59,138 nt of DNA from Paramesorhizobium endophyticum (GTDB lineage: Bacteria; Pseudomonadota; Alphaproteobacteria; Rhizobiales; Rhizobiaceae), in NCBI RefSeq assembly GCF_014640615.1, contig NZ_BMHH01000025.1, forward strand, positions 1 through 59,138, given 5' to 3'. Numbering within the stretch: the first letter of the stretch is position 1; every line of letters begins with the position of its first letter. A program made the translations under genes and the position numbers. Shown piece after piece: positions 43,699 to 53,181 of this stretch. The notes beneath the pieces are model-generated. The model saw only the letters and a program-made list of their open reading frames with translations. It had not been told where the DNA came from and made no database searches.

Positions 43699-44058
43699 TT
43701 AATTATGACCAGCTTTTTCCGCGGCCTCACGCAATGTTGGCACGGGAACCCCGCCATCTGCCGTCTTCGCCGCCTCGTTCCCGAGATTCTGGATCGCATT
43801 CGAAATCGCGGACTTGCCCGTTTCGCAAAGCAGCGGATTCTTTTCGCAGAACGTGGTGAGGTCGGCGAGCTTCTCCTTGGCCGTAGACAAGGTCTGGATC
43901 GCCTTCTCAGCAGTCTTGTCCGGTTCGGTCGCCGGATTGCCGATGGGCTCGGCGCTCACCCACTGATCCATCTCGGCCTTCAACCCGGCGAGCGGCGTGT
44001 GCGGCAGCACCACGAATGCCAGCGTCAGCCAGAAGACCGTCTTTAGAAGAAACCGCAT
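43699..44058 (-). CDS. DUF5330 protein
   Basis: A 119-residue protein with an N-terminal membrane segment or signal (MRFLLKTVFWLTLAFVVLPH). It has the DUF5330 core, with KLADLTTFCEKNPLLCETGK holding two cysteines (about 71 and 78). Probably envelope-located; function unknown. It is part of the conserved mucR-sufE block. Confidence 0.85.
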   Translation of the reverse strand: MRFLLKTVFWLTLAFVVLPHTPLAGLKAEMDQWVSAEPIGNPATEPDKTAEKAIQTLSTAKEKLADLTTFCEKNPLLCETGKSAISNAIQNLGNEAAKTADGGVPVPTLREAAEKAGHN

Positions 44059-44156
44059 ATGTCTGCCTTTATTCTCAATTACGCGGATACCATGCCAGAG
44101 GCAGAAAAAGATCGGATTGAAAATGCCGGGCAGTTTTGATTCAAATTTGAATGAAA

Positions 44157-44399
44157 TTATGTCCGGTGGAAGGCAATGAGCCGCGATATCGCCGCATTCT
44201 CCGCCGTCTGGACAACCCTCTGTTTACCATAGGCTAAAAAGCGCCGCCCCCGCCCATCAAATCCGCCGTTGAGGGCGGCCAGGGCCTCGTACTTTATCCT
44301 TTCCTTAAAGCCTCCCGCGCCAATCTCCGACATACGAGCCGGAATCGTCTCAAGCATCTTGATTAGGTGCTGTGGCAATCCGGCGAGCACAAAACGCAT
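44157..44399 (-). CDS. Possible 80-residue hypothetical protein
   Basis: An open frame MRFVLAGLPQHLIKMLETIP ... AISRLIAFHRT in the gap between DUF5330 and the kinase gene. No RBS is visible and I recognise no family. It may be a chance frame in the 44059-44480 gap, which otherwise holds no feature. Confidence 0.25.
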   Translation of the reverse strand: MRFVLAGLPQHLIKMLETIPARMSEIGAGGFKERIKYEALAALNGGFDGRGRRFLAYGKQRVVQTAENAAISRLIAFHRT

Positions 44400-44480
44400 T
44401 GTAGTGAGTACGGCAGAGTGCACGCCATCCTTCTGAAATCCCATGAATTCGCAGGCGCTTTCGCGCGTGGCTGTGCACGC

Positions 44481-46262
44481 ATGTTCGATAGTCTTTGCCG
44501 CCGCTGGGCGCCCTCGGGCGATGCCGCGCTGCGGCGCATGATCGCCGTGTTCTGGGCCATGCCCTTCGCGCTGCTGGCCGCCTTCGTCGTCAGCGGCGCA
44601 GTGAAGGGTCCGCTGGAAGCGGGGCTGGCCTTCGCCATCTTCGCCGGTGTGGCGATGATCCTCTCAGCACTCGCCTCGCTGTCGCCCCGTCCCTGGCTCG
44701 TCGCCCTTGCCGGGCTTGCCGTTTATGGCGGGGGGCTTGGCCTCGCCGGTTTCAATGCCGCCGCCAATCCGGCGCTCTGGGTCATGGCCGCTGCGATCCC
44801 CTTCGAGTGCTGGTTCGTCGCGCGCACCGCGCGCAGCATGAATGCCGGCTTCGTTGTCAGCGCATTGGTGTTGGCTGCGTTCCTCGCCAGCGTCCATGCC
44901 GCGCCCGCCGCGTCCATGACGATGGCGGCAGGCCTCACCTTCGCCTATGCCGCCTCGCTCCTTATCCGCGCGATGACCATCCTCGGCTCCAAGGCTGAAA
45001 AGGCCGCGCCCGCCTCGGACAGCGATATCGAGAGCGCCATCGACGGCGTGGTGATCCGCCTTTCGCCTGATGGCGTGGTGCAGTCGCTTTCGCCGCAGGC
45101 GCCTGATGTCTTCGGCGTGCCGCGTCAGGTGATGCAGGGCACCCAGCTTCTCGACCGGGTCCATGTCTCGGACCGCGTGCAGTACATGGCCCTCCTCGCC
45201 GATCTGCGCGAGCATGGCCGCGCCGCTGATGTTGAGGTGCGCCTGCGCCGCGTCGATGTCGATCCCGAAACCGGCGTGCGTTCCGTCGCGTTCCGTCCGT
45301 TCCGCATCAATGCCGTGGCGGCTCCTGCAGGCTTCACCCTCATCGCCCGCGACATATCGCTGGAGGAAGCCACGCGTGAGGCGCTGCAGAAGGCGCGGGA
45401 AGAGGCCGAGAGCCTGGAGCTGGCGCGCACCCGCTTCCTCGCCGCGACGAGCCATGAGCTGCGCACGCCGCTGAACTCCATCATCGGCTTCTCAGACGCG
45501 CTGCTGCACGAAATGCCCTGCCGCTTCCAGAACGAGACGCAGCGCGAATATGTCGGCCTCATCCATCAGGCGGGCACGCACCTCCTCGACGTGGTCAACG
45601 CCATTCTGGAAATGTCGAAGCTGGAATCCGGGGCCTATAGCATCTTCCCCGAGGCCTTCCCGTTCCGCGAGGCGGTTGATCTGTGCTGCGGCGTGATGGG
45701 CCGTCAGGCAGCGCAGAAGGGCGTGATCCTCGGCGAGCGCATCAACGCCCATATCGGCGATCTCGTCGCCGACCGGCGCGCGGTGCAGCAGATCCTGTTC
45801 AACCTCGTTTCCAATGCGGTGAAGTTCACCGACAAGGGCGGCTGCGTCACCATCGACGCCGGGGTGCAGGATATGCGCGGCCAGCGCATGCTGGTCTTCT
45901 CGGTCTCCGACACCGGCATCGGCATGGCGGCGGACGATCTCGTGCGCCTGTGCCGCCCGTTCACCCAGCTCGACAATGCCTATACCCGCGCCCATGAGGG
46001 CACCGGCCTCGGCCTGTCGCTGGTCAAGGGGCTGGTCGATTTGCACGAAGGCACGATGGAAATCGCCAGCCGTCAGGGCGAAGGCACCATCGTCACCGTG
46101 CGGCTGCCGCTCGACGGGCCGCTCTCGCATCGAAACCAAAACCAGAAGGAACAAGCCGGAACGGTGATCGATATCCACCGCATCCAGGCGGAAAGGCGTC
46201 ATGAAGCAAGCGAAAACGACAGCCAAGGGGAGGTCTATGCGCAAACCCGCAAAACGGCGTAG
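44481..46262 (+). CDS. divJ: DivJ/PleC-type membrane histidine kinase
   Basis: A 593-residue sensor kinase. About six membrane helices fill residues 15-170. A PAS domain (about 185-305) and a coiled coil lead to the H-box FLAATSHELRTPLNSIIGFS (His at about 325). The ATPase domain has NLVSNAVKFTDKGG, DTGIGM and GTGLGLSLVKGL. In rhizobia a kinase beside mucR is DivJ, which phosphorylates DivK to time the cell cycle; that name is my inference from position and architecture. No RBS is clear at 44481; an in-frame GTG at 44367 is an alternative. Confidence 0.85.
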   Translation: MFDSLCRRWAPSGDAALRRMIAVFWAMPFALLAAFVVSGAVKGPLEAGLAFAIFAGVAMILSALASLSPRPWLVALAGLAVYGGGLGLAGFNAAANPALWVMAAAIPFECWFVARTARSMNAGFVVSALVLAAFLASVHAAPAASMTMAAGLTFAYAASLLIRAMTILGSKAEKAAPASDSDIESAIDGVVIRLSPDGVVQSLSPQAPDVFGVPRQVMQGTQLLDRVHVSDRVQYMALLADLREHGRAADVEVRLRRVDVDPETGVRSVAFRPFRINAVAAPAGFTLIARDISLEEATREALQKAREEAESLELARTRFLAATSHELRTPLNSIIGFSDALLHEMPCRFQNETQREYVGLIHQAGTHLLDVVNAILEMSKLESGAYSIFPEAFPFREAVDLCCGVMGRQAAQKGVILGERINAHIGDLVADRRAVQQILFNLVSNAVKFTDKGGCVTIDAGVQDMRGQRMLVFSVSDTGIGMAADDLVRLCRPFTQLDNAYTRAHEGTGLGLSLVKGLVDLHEGTMEIASRQGEGTIVTVRLPLDGPLSHRNQNQKEQAGTVIDIHRIQAERRHEASENDSQGEVYAQTRKTA

Positions 46263-47145
46263 CCTCGGTCGCCGCATCGTCGACGCGCTGTTCGCGACCG
46301 TCTCCGCCATGGCCATCGTGGCGGGCGACTTCATCGCGCGCAATCCGGTGGCCACCGGCGGCGCCATCGCCTTCCTCATCACTCTCGGCTTCGTTTCCGC
46401 CAATGCGCTCTGGTACCAGCCGGAGGCGCATCAGGGCGTGTTCTTCAAGACGCGGCCCGAACTGGTCTACAAGCCGTCGCCGCGCGCGCAGACGCTGATC
46501 GGCGAGAGAGCGGCGGCAGCGCCTGCGCCCGCCGCTCCCGCGGTCGAGCAAAATCAGGCCGCCGCACCCGCACCCACACCCACGCCGGTGGCAACGGAAA
46601 TGCCCGCGCCCGCGATTACGCTCGGCCCGGGCGGCGACCCTGAGGTGGCAAGGCTGCAGCAGAAGCTCGCCGCGCTCGGCTTCTACGAAGGCCCCGTCGA
46701 TGGCATGCCTGGCCCGCAAACGCGCAAGGCGCTGGAAACCTGGCGCGACGTGCAGGCAAGGGCAGGCATCGCACCCGCGCCTTCGCCGGTGGAAGGACAG
46801 GCGGAATCGCCCGTCGTCATCCCCGGTACGAGGCCCAAGCGCGCCGAGCAGGAGATCGACCGCACCACCACCACCGCCACCGCCACGCAGCGCCCGCCCG
46901 CCGAATTGAAACCCCAGCCGCAGCCGGCAATGCCGGTTTCATTCTCGGCTTCGTCGGAGGATATCATCAAGGTCCAGGCGGGGTTGAAGGCCTTCGGCAA
47001 CGATCTTATCACCGTCGACGGCGTCCCCGGCAAAAGCACGCAGGATGCGATCCGCGAATTCCAGAAGCTCTTCCGCCTGAAGGTGACGGGGCAGGTGGAC
47101 GCGGAGCTGATTGCAAAGATGCGCGAGATCGGGTTGATAAGTTAG
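46201..47145 (+). CDS. Membrane-anchored peptidoglycan-binding protein
   Basis: 314 residues. A basic N-terminus precedes one membrane helix (about 52-72), then an Ala/Pro-rich linker (about 100-145). Two PG_binding_1-type repeats follow: DPEVARLQQKLAALGFYEGP (about 146) and DIIKVQAGLKAFGNDLITVD (about 256). It probably sits in the inner membrane and touches peptidoglycan. Its start overlaps the kinase gene by 62 bases; an alternative ATG at 46237 has GGGGAGG but too short a spacing. Confidence 0.85.
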   Translation: MKQAKTTAKGRSMRKPAKRRSLGRRIVDALFATVSAMAIVAGDFIARNPVATGGAIAFLITLGFVSANALWYQPEAHQGVFFKTRPELVYKPSPRAQTLIGERAAAAPAPAAPAVEQNQAAAPAPTPTPVATEMPAPAITLGPGGDPEVARLQQKLAALGFYEGPVDGMPGPQTRKALETWRDVQARAGIAPAPSPVEGQAESPVVIPGTRPKRAEQEIDRTTTTATATQRPPAELKPQPQPAMPVSFSASSEDIIKVQAGLKAFGNDLITVDGVPGKSTQDAIREFQKLFRLKVTGQVDAELIAKMREIGLIS

Positions 47146-47251
47146 TAGGGAGCCCCCTATATCCTGCCGCCCTTCTCCGGCTTGTTCCCGAGAATTTGCC
47201 ATAAGGAAAGATAGAAGCGGTGGCTACTTTTTATTGTTGCGGCCAGGCCAC

Positions 47252-47412
47252 TGTAGAGGAATGGATCCCAGTGACAAGCACTGGGATGACGAGATGGAGA
47301 TGTTTTTGCCACTACCGGAAACGCTTCTGCCAAGCGGAGAGGGGTAGGTTTGGCTTGCCAACAGCAACGCAGCCCGTCATCCCAGTGCTTGTCACTGGGA
47401 TCCATTCCTCTA
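47252..47412. repeat. R5 nested palindrome element, second copy
   Basis: Same arms as 12893-13050 (GGATCCCAGTG-ACAAG-CACTGGGAT at both ends) with a similar centre including GCTTCTGCCAAGCGGAG. It fills much of the 47146-47551 gap, which has no gene. Confidence 0.9.
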
Positions 47413-47551
47413 CGTCTCCACGACAACAACAGTCCCAAAACGAAATTCAGGCGATTCATCAAAACAGCAGCACTTCCAGATCCACGGCAGATTCTCGGGG
47501 ACATCCTCGGGCTTAACTCGAGGACGAGAATGAGGACCGGAGGGACACACC

Positions 47552-48766
47552 ATGACCATCTCACCCAGCTTCCGCGAACGTATCGTTCTCTATGCCCTGC
47601 TGACCTCTGTGACCTCCATCAGCATCGACGCTCTGCTGCCGGGTTTGCGTGTGATCGGCGCGGAGGTCGGCGTCTCTCCGCCGCTTTCCACCCAGCACAT
47701 CATTTCCCTGTTCATCTTCGGCATGGTGTTCGGGGAATTGCTGCTCGGTCCGCTCTCCGACGCCATGGGAAGAAAGCGGGCTCTCCTCCTCGGCCTCGCA
47801 GTCTACTGCGCCGGAACGGTGATCGCGATGCTGGCAGGCTCGCTGGAAATGGTGATCCTCGGGCGCTTCCTTCAGGGCGTCGGGGTCTCCGGTCCGAAAA
47901 TCGCGACGCGCGCCATGATCCGCGACCAGTTTGAGGGCGATGCCATGGCGCGCGTGATGTCGTTCATGTTCACATTGTTCATTCTGGTGCCGATGCTCGC
48001 GCCGGCCCTGGGGCAAGCCATCATCGCCGCCGGCGGATGGCGCAGCATTTTCGGCCTCTACCTGGCCACGGCCTGCCTGGCCGGCCTGTGGCTGGTGCTG
48101 CGCCAGGCCGAAACTTTGCCGCCCGAGCGCCGCATTCCTTTCCGGCCGCGGCTCCTGGTGCTGAATGGGCTTCGCATTCTCGGCAATCGGCGCGTGGTGC
48201 TGTTGATCGCGGCGACGGGCTTCGTTTTCGGCGCGCAACTGCTTTACCTCAGCACGGCTGCCGATTTGTTCCTCGACGCCTACGGTATCGAAGAGACCTT
48301 CCCGGTCTATTTTGCGCTCCTCGCCGCGAGCATAGGGCTTGCCTCCTTCCTCAATGCCAGGCTCGTGCAGCGGTTCGGCATGGATGCCATGGCCCGCGCC
48401 GCCTTCATCGGGTTAAGCATGGCGGGGTTGGCGATGCTGCTCGCGGCGTTACTCTGGGGCGGGCGCCCGCCGCTTGCTGTCCTCATGATAACGGGATTTG
48501 CCGCGTTCTTCGCAATCGGCGTGCTGTTCGGAAATCTCAACGCCATGGCCATGCGGTCGCTTGGCCAGGTCGCCGGACTGGGGGCATCGCTGATCGCCTC
48601 CGGTTCGAGCCTCGTCGCTACGCTGTTCGCGGTCGGCATGGGCCATTTCTACGATGGCACCCCGCTCAATCTGGCTTCCGGTTTCTTTCTGGCAGGCGCC
48701 GTTTCGCTCGTCCTGTCGGAGATTTCGGCGCGTGGCTCTGCCGGGCCGGTCGATGCTGTCCGATAG
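47552..48766 (+). CDS. Bcr/CflA-type MFS drug exporter
   Basis: A 404-residue, 12-helix major facilitator of the Bcr/CflA (DHA1) group that exports drugs by proton antiport. The conserved loop 2-3 motif is GPLSDAMGRKRALLLG (about 71-86). The motif C-like segment LQGVGVSGPKIATRAMIRD (about 109-127) is also seen. GGAGGG lies upstream of the ATG. The substrate is unknown. Confidence 0.92.
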   Translation: MTISPSFRERIVLYALLTSVTSISIDALLPGLRVIGAEVGVSPPLSTQHIISLFIFGMVFGELLLGPLSDAMGRKRALLLGLAVYCAGTVIAMLAGSLEMVILGRFLQGVGVSGPKIATRAMIRDQFEGDAMARVMSFMFTLFILVPMLAPALGQAIIAAGGWRSIFGLYLATACLAGLWLVLRQAETLPPERRIPFRPRLLVLNGLRILGNRRVVLLIAATGFVFGAQLLYLSTAADLFLDAYGIEETFPVYFALLAASIGLASFLNARLVQRFGMDAMARAAFIGLSMAGLAMLLAALLWGGRPPLAVLMITGFAAFFAIGVLFGNLNAMAMRSLGQVAGLGASLIASGSSLVATLFAVGMGHFYDGTPLNLASGFFLAGAVSLVLSEISARGSAGPVDAVR

Positions 48767-48786
48767 GCACTTGGAATGTAAGAGTT

Positions 48787-48940
48787 GCCCCTCACCCTTA
48801 CCCTCTCCCCGTGAAGAACGGGAGAGGGGGACACGACCGTTCTCACCTTTTCTTTCTGCCAGGTGCAGGGGAAGAAAAGGGATGGCAACGATGATGTCCC
48901 CCTCGCCCCGCTTGCGGGGAGAGGGTAAGGGTGAGGGGCA
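48787..48940. repeat. R3 element, second copy
   Basis: The arms GCCCCTCACCCTTACCCTCT and AGAGGGTAAGGGTGAGGGGC enclose a centre shared, in inverted form, with 22089-22243. The right arm ends 30 bases before the DUF1491 start. Confidence 0.9.
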
Positions 48941-48969
48941 ATCGCGGCCGGCTACTGAAAGGATTGCCC

Positions 48970-49314
48970 TTGCGCCTCACATCCGATTTCTGGGTCTCCG
49001 CACTCATCCGCCGGGTAAATGGCGAGGGCGGCTTTGCGCATCTGGCGCGGCGCGGTTCGGCGGAGGCGGGGGCTATTTTCATCAAGCTGCGCAAGCCGGA
49101 TGGCGCATATGACCTCTACGGCCCCGCGCCGCAAATCGCCTATGACGCGGCCAAGCCCGATGAGCGCGTGTTCACCCCCATCGCCCGCGACCTGCCCGAA
49201 TGGGAGGCGGACGACAGGGTTCGTGGCGAAGCGCGGTTCGACTCCGACCTCTGGCTGGTCGAGATCGAAGGGCCAATGGTGGCGGAGACGCTTTTCACGG
49301 TTGTGGAGTTTTAG
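48970..49314 (+). CDS. DUF1491 protein, probable TTG start
   Basis: A 114-residue small protein of the DUF1491 family, in which homologues start MRLTSDFWVSALIRR. That conserved start corresponds to a TTG at 48970 with AAAGGA upstream. The frame stays open further upstream only because it runs into the R3 repeat. Function unknown. Confidence 0.8.
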   Translation: MRLTSDFWVSALIRRVNGEGGFAHLARRGSAEAGAIFIKLRKPDGAYDLYGPAPQIAYDAAKPDERVFTPIARDLPEWEADDRVRGEARFDSDLWLVEIEGPMVAETLFTVVEF

Positions 49315-49352
49315 AGCGGATTAGAATTTGTAAGGACTCGCGCGCCCTCCAC

Positions 49353-49381
49353 GCCGTCATTCTCGGGCTTGTCCCGAGAAT
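49353..49381. repeat. R9 palindrome, second copy
   Basis: GTCATTCTCGGGCTTGTCCC then GAGAATC: the same palindrome as 18305-18337 in the other orientation. Confidence 0.7.
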
Positions 49382-49517
49382 CTACCGCGGTCTAATTTGT
49401 CAGGACGGTACTCCGGCAATCCACCTGCAAGCATAGCGCGAATGGCGCGCTATAGTTTCAGCCCGGCCTATACTGTAAAGGAAGTGGTCTCCTCCTCGCC
49501 CCATGTGATTCCCGCCC

Positions 49518-50414
49518 ATGAAGCCCCGCGATCTCGCCGTCTACATCTTCCTTTCCCTCGCCTGGGGCCTTTCTTTTCTTGTCGTGCTCAAGGTCGTGGC
49601 CGCTTTCGGCTTTGTGGCGGCGGTGGCGGTTCGTGCGCTCATTGCCAGCGCGACGCTGTTCCTGATCGCGCGGGCCATGGGGCGGCGGCTGGATTTCTCA
49701 GTGGGCTGGGCGCCGTTCTTCGTCGTTGGTGCCACCACAGTCGCCGGGCAGCTGCTCGGGCTTTCCTATGCCACGCCGCTGATCGGAACTGCGATGGCGG
49801 CTATCCTCGTAGCCTCGATCCCGCTTTTCTCCATGGTCATCAGCCAGATCTGGGGTCTGGAGCGGATGCGGCCGAGCGGCCTCGTCGGCCTCATTCTTGG
49901 CGTGGCGGGCATCGTGCTGCTTGTCGGCTTTCCGGCGGTGCCGGTGACGGGAGAGTTCATCTTCGGCTGCGCCGCCACGCTCGTCGCCTGCTTCTCCGCC
50001 GCCTTCGGCAGCAATTACGCCAGCCACAAGCTGAGATTTGCCGGCTCCTGGGAAGTGACGATCGGCTCCTTCCTGTTCGGCGGGCTCATCGCTGCGCCCT
50101 TCCTCTTCTTCGTGCCGATTCCGGGCATGCCGGCTCCGCTCGACATACTCTATCTGCTCATCTCCGCCTGCGTGATGAGCGCCACCACCTATGTGCTCTA
50201 TTTCCGCCTCGTCGGCTCCATCGGCCCGACCAAGGCGATCAGCGTCGAATTCGCCGTCACCATCGTCGCCGTGCTGGTCGGGGCGCTGCTTTTGAAAGAG
50301 CCGTTGTCGCCGCTGCAATTCGCCGGGGCAGGGGTGATTATTCTCGGCTGCATGCTGGTGCTCGGCCTTTTCCCCACGCAGCGCGCCAAACTGGCCGAAG
50401 CGCCGCCGTCTTAA
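49518..50414 (+). CDS. EamA/DMT-family transporter
   Basis: A 298-residue membrane protein with ten predicted helices arranged as two EamA repeats (about 5-135 and 145-290). Conserved features include the SLAWGLSFLVVLK start and the end-of-repeat segment FAVTIVAVLVGALLLKEPLSPLQFAGAGVI (about 250-280). It probably exports a small metabolite; the substrate is unknown. Its stop overlaps the stop of the convergent hydrolase gene. Confidence 0.9.
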   Translation: MKPRDLAVYIFLSLAWGLSFLVVLKVVAAFGFVAAVAVRALIASATLFLIARAMGRRLDFSVGWAPFFVVGATTVAGQLLGLSYATPLIGTAMAAILVASIPLFSMVISQIWGLERMRPSGLVGLILGVAGIVLLVGFPAVPVTGEFIFGCAATLVACFSAAFGSNYASHKLRFAGSWEVTIGSFLFGGLIAAPFLFFVPIPGMPAPLDILYLLISACVMSATTYVLYFRLVGSIGPTKAISVEFAVTIVAVLVGALLLKEPLSPLQFAGAGVIILGCMLVLGLFPTQRAKLAEAPPS

Positions 50415-51688
50415 TCGAGGCCCGCAATGATCGCGTCGAAGGCCGCCAGCGTATAGGCGACCACTTCGTCGCTGTCGGGCAGGGGCAGGCTGGATTGCAT
50501 GACGATGACAGTCCTCGCCGCCGGATCGATATAGAGCCACTGCCCAAAAATGCCGATCGCCATATAGGCGTTGTGCGCATTGTGGCGGAACCAGAACTGG
50601 TCCCGGTAGCTCCAGCCGCTCATGGCGATCTTGCCTTCGGGGCTCCGTGCGAAGGTCTCCCTGTCGCCGCCTTTGAGCAATTCCGCGAAAAAGCCGGGCG
50701 GAAGGATACGCTGGCCGTTGAACAGGCCCTCATCCAGCAGCATCTGGCCGATTTTCGCCAGATCGACCGCCGTGGCGTTGAAACCCGCGCCGCATGACGC
50801 CGTGCCCGCGCTGTCCACGAGCACATAGGCATCGCGCGCCATGCCCATTTTCGACCAGATGTGCTCTTCGATCATCTTTTCGAGTGGAATGCCGGTGGCG
50901 CGCTCGCAAAGCCAGCCGAGCACATCGGTATTGGCGGTCACATAATGAAACGCTCTGCCATGCTCGCACTTCTTCCTGAGCGTGGGCAGGAATTCACGGA
51001 TGGTCCGGGGGCCTGAATATCCGGTAGGAGAGGGGAAGAAGCCTAGCACCGCGCCGTAGATGGCGACCTCCGATTCCGGATCGGTGTAATCCTCGCAATA
51101 GCGGATGCCGACGGTCATATCCATGACCTGACCGACCGTCGCATCTCCATAGGCGGAACCGAGGAGTTCGGGAATAAGATCGCCCACCCTGGCGTTCCGG
51201 TCGAGCTTTCCTTCCGCGAGGAGTGCGCCCGCCAGCATCCCCGTGAGGGATTTGGTGACGGACATCATCTGGTGGCGGGTGCGCGGGGTTTGCCCGTCGA
51301 AATAGGCCTCATGGACGAGCCTGCCGTCCTTGAGCACGACGAGCGCATCCGCCCGCGTCTCGCGCAACATTTGCGCAAGCGTGCTGGTGCTGACGTCGCC
51401 GGTAAGCGGGTCGCGGAACGAAAAGCCGATCTTCTCCTGATCGAACGGGATCCCGGCATCCATGAAAATGAATTCCAGCCCTTCGCCCGCGTCGATCGTC
51501 TTCGTCGGGAAGAACTCTTCCATATGCTTGAAAGTGTAGCGGTTCTGCTCCGGCGCGAACATGTTCGCCTTGCCGATGTGAAGCGCGGCCCGCGTTTTGC
51601 CTTCGCTCGACATCGCAGCGTCCAGCCCGATGACGGAATCCGCGGCAAGGGCGGCCCCCGAGGGAGCTTCTGTTGCAATCGTCTTCAT
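50411..51688 (-). CDS. Serine hydrolase of the class C beta-lactamase fold
   Basis: A 425-residue protein of the beta-lactamase/esterase (PF00144) family. The catalytic S-x-x-K is in HQMMSVTKSLTGML (Ser at about 139). A YxN-like motif appears as HYVTANTDVL (about 249). No clear signal peptide is seen, so it is probably a cytoplasmic esterase or peptidase-like hydrolase rather than a true beta-lactamase. The start at 51688 has GTGGAG upstream. A palindrome lies in its promoter region. Confidence 0.88.
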   Translation of the reverse strand: MKTIATEAPSGAALAADSVIGLDAAMSSEGKTRAALHIGKANMFAPEQNRYTFKHMEEFFPTKTIDAGEGLEFIFMDAGIPFDQEKIGFSFRDPLTGDVSTSTLAQMLRETRADALVVLKDGRLVHEAYFDGQTPRTRHQMMSVTKSLTGMLAGALLAEGKLDRNARVGDLIPELLGSAYGDATVGQVMDMTVGIRYCEDYTDPESEVAIYGAVLGFFPSPTGYSGPRTIREFLPTLRKKCEHGRAFHYVTANTDVLGWLCERATGIPLEKMIEEHIWSKMGMARDAYVLVDSAGTASCGAGFNATAVDLAKIGQMLLDEGLFNGQRILPPGFFAELLKGGDRETFARSPEGKIAMSGWSYRDQFWFRHNAHNAYMAIGIFGQWLYIDPAARTVIVMQSSLPLPDSDEVVAYTLAAFDAIIAGLD

Positions 51689-51699
51689 GGAAAACTCCA

Positions 51700-51743
51700 C
51701 TAGAGCGGGTCGCGCTCAATCGTACCCATTGCGCTCGCTCTAG
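51700..51743. repeat. Palindrome with CTAGAGCG/CGCTCTAG arms
   Basis: CTAGAGCGGGTCGCGCTCAA ... ATTGCGCTCGCTCTAG, 12 bases upstream of the hydrolase start. It resembles a dispersed rhizobial TCTAGAGC palindrome; only one copy was noticed here. Confidence 0.55.
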
Positions 51744-51900
51744 ATTCCTAGTTTGTCGCATTGTCGCGGTCGTTAAATGAGGCCATTTAACTGCGAAATG
51801 CTTTTATGCCGACGTTATGTTGTAACAGTAAGCTCCGCAAAATAGGGCGTCATTATGGCCGGGTCCCGAGGGCGCGGGGAGGGCGGGCGGCGGAAGGGTG

Positions 51901-53019
51901 CTACCGCGCCGCCTTGAAGGCTGTGATTCCGTCGCTGTTGGCGGCGTCGAGCACGGGCTCGTCATTCTCCGCCGCCATCTCGCGCAGCTTCTGCCGCAGG
52001 AGGGCGGTCATCTCGCCGGCCTTGCCGCGCCGCACAAGGTGCAGCGCGGTTTCGCGGTCGATGGAGCGGTAGAAATACACGAAATCCCGCAGGCTGTGCC
52101 GGTCGCTGCTGATAGGGCCGAGCACGGCGGTCATGATGAGATAGCAATCCTGCGCCGAAAGCCCCAGCGCCTTCAGCGCGATGGGCAGCCGCGAATCCGG
52201 CCACTGCCCGATGATCGCCTGCGCCTGTTCGAAGCTGACGCCCAGCCTGTCCGCCAGCATGTTGCGGAAGAACACGGGGTCGATGAGAAGCGCGGTGTCG
52301 ATCATGGAGTCGGCGGGCGAGGGGGCTTGATCTGGGCGCTGGGTCAGTTCGCTCTCGGACGGAAGGGTCGGCGGGACAATACCCCCCTCTGTCCTGCCGG
52401 ACATCTCCCCCACAAGGGGGGAGATTGCGCTGTCAGTTCTGCTTTCGCCAATCGCCGACGTTGCAAGATAAGCGCCGTCATTAGTGCCAGCCAATCTCCC
52501 CCGGCAGGGCAGAGGGGGGCGCCTCGCGATGACGTCTGAAGTATCGGTTTCCCCCAGCCTCCGCCGCACCTCCATCGACCTGTCAATCACCGGGTCCGCA
52601 AAACTCTCCAGCACGCTCCCGACGATCCCGTCCAGTTCCGGTCGCCGGGCGATGGCGCGGGCATGGGCGAGGCCGTGTTTTCCGATGATCTCCACCAGAT
52701 CGTTGGACGTCAGCACGCTTGAGCGCAGCAGCAGCGGCGCGGCGATTTCCACCGCCTCTCCGCAAAGCGCCAGCACCAGTTTTCGCGGCGCGGTATCCAG
52801 TTGCGACAGGACGGCGGCCACATGGCGCTTGCCGCGCGGGGTCGCGTTTTCGAGGAGCGGCAGCGCCAGGTCTTCGAGTTGTTGTATCTCGCTGCGAGCC
52901 GGGCGCGTGATGCCCGTGAATGCGGTGACGGCGGCTGAAAGAAGATCGTCGGCCTTTCCGCCATCCGCCCAGCCGCTTGCCTGAAGGGTTTCCAGGGCGC
53001 GGAACTCATCGTTTGTCAC
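51901..53019 (-). CDS. DUF2336 protein with in-frame R1 insertion
   Basis: A 372-residue protein of the DUF2336 family, helical repeat-like proteins common in Alphaproteobacteria with no firm role. Conserved parts are about 1-160 (LLLRSSVLTSNDLVEIIGKH; ARAIARRPELDGIVGSVLES) and about 225-372. Residues about 167-213 are encoded by an R1 element ([17 protein letters not shown]). The frame is kept open, so the protein may be made with an extra loop. Confidence 0.82.
   Translation of the reverse strand: MTNDEFRALETLQASGWADGGKADDLLSAAVTAFTGITRPARSEIQQLEDLALPLLENATPRGKRHVAAVLSQLDTAPRKLVLALCGEAVEIAAPLLLRSSVLTSNDLVEIIGKHGLAHARAIARRPELDGIVGSVLESFADPVIDRSMEVRRRLGETDTSDVIARRPPLPCRGRLAGTNDGAYLATSAIGESRTDSAISPLVGEMSGRTEGGIVPPTLPSESELTQRPDQAPSPADSMIDTALLIDPVFFRNMLADRLGVSFEQAQAIIGQWPDSRLPIALKALGLSAQDCYLIMTAVLGPISSDRHSLRDFVYFYRSIDRETALHLVRRGKAGEMTALLRQKLREMAAENDEPVLDAANSDGITAFKAAR
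52381..52520. repeat. R1 element inside the DUF2336 gene
   Basis: A left arm complete from ACCCCCCTCTGTCC; the right arm lacks about 17 bases of its inner hairpin (CAATCTCCCCCGGCAGGGCA instead of the full form). Total about 140 bp against 158 in intergenic copies. Confidence 0.93.
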
Positions 53020-53055
53020 GCAGGTACTCCGGTAATCGCAAGCAACTCGACAGGC

Positions 53056-53098
53056 GCATGATCCGGAAAAGATGCAGGCTTTTCGGGCAGGATCATGC
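53056..53098. repeat. R8 palindrome, second copy
   Basis: GCATGATCCGGAAAAGATGC ... CTTTTCGGGCAGGATCATGC. It lies upstream of the DUF2336 gene. Confidence 0.85.
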
Positions 53099-53181
53099 GA
53101 CCGGCTAAAGGGAGCAATCGACGCTCCGTTGCCTCAAATTATCGCGGAAGACTTAGAAAGTTGTTAACCATGGAACCGCGC

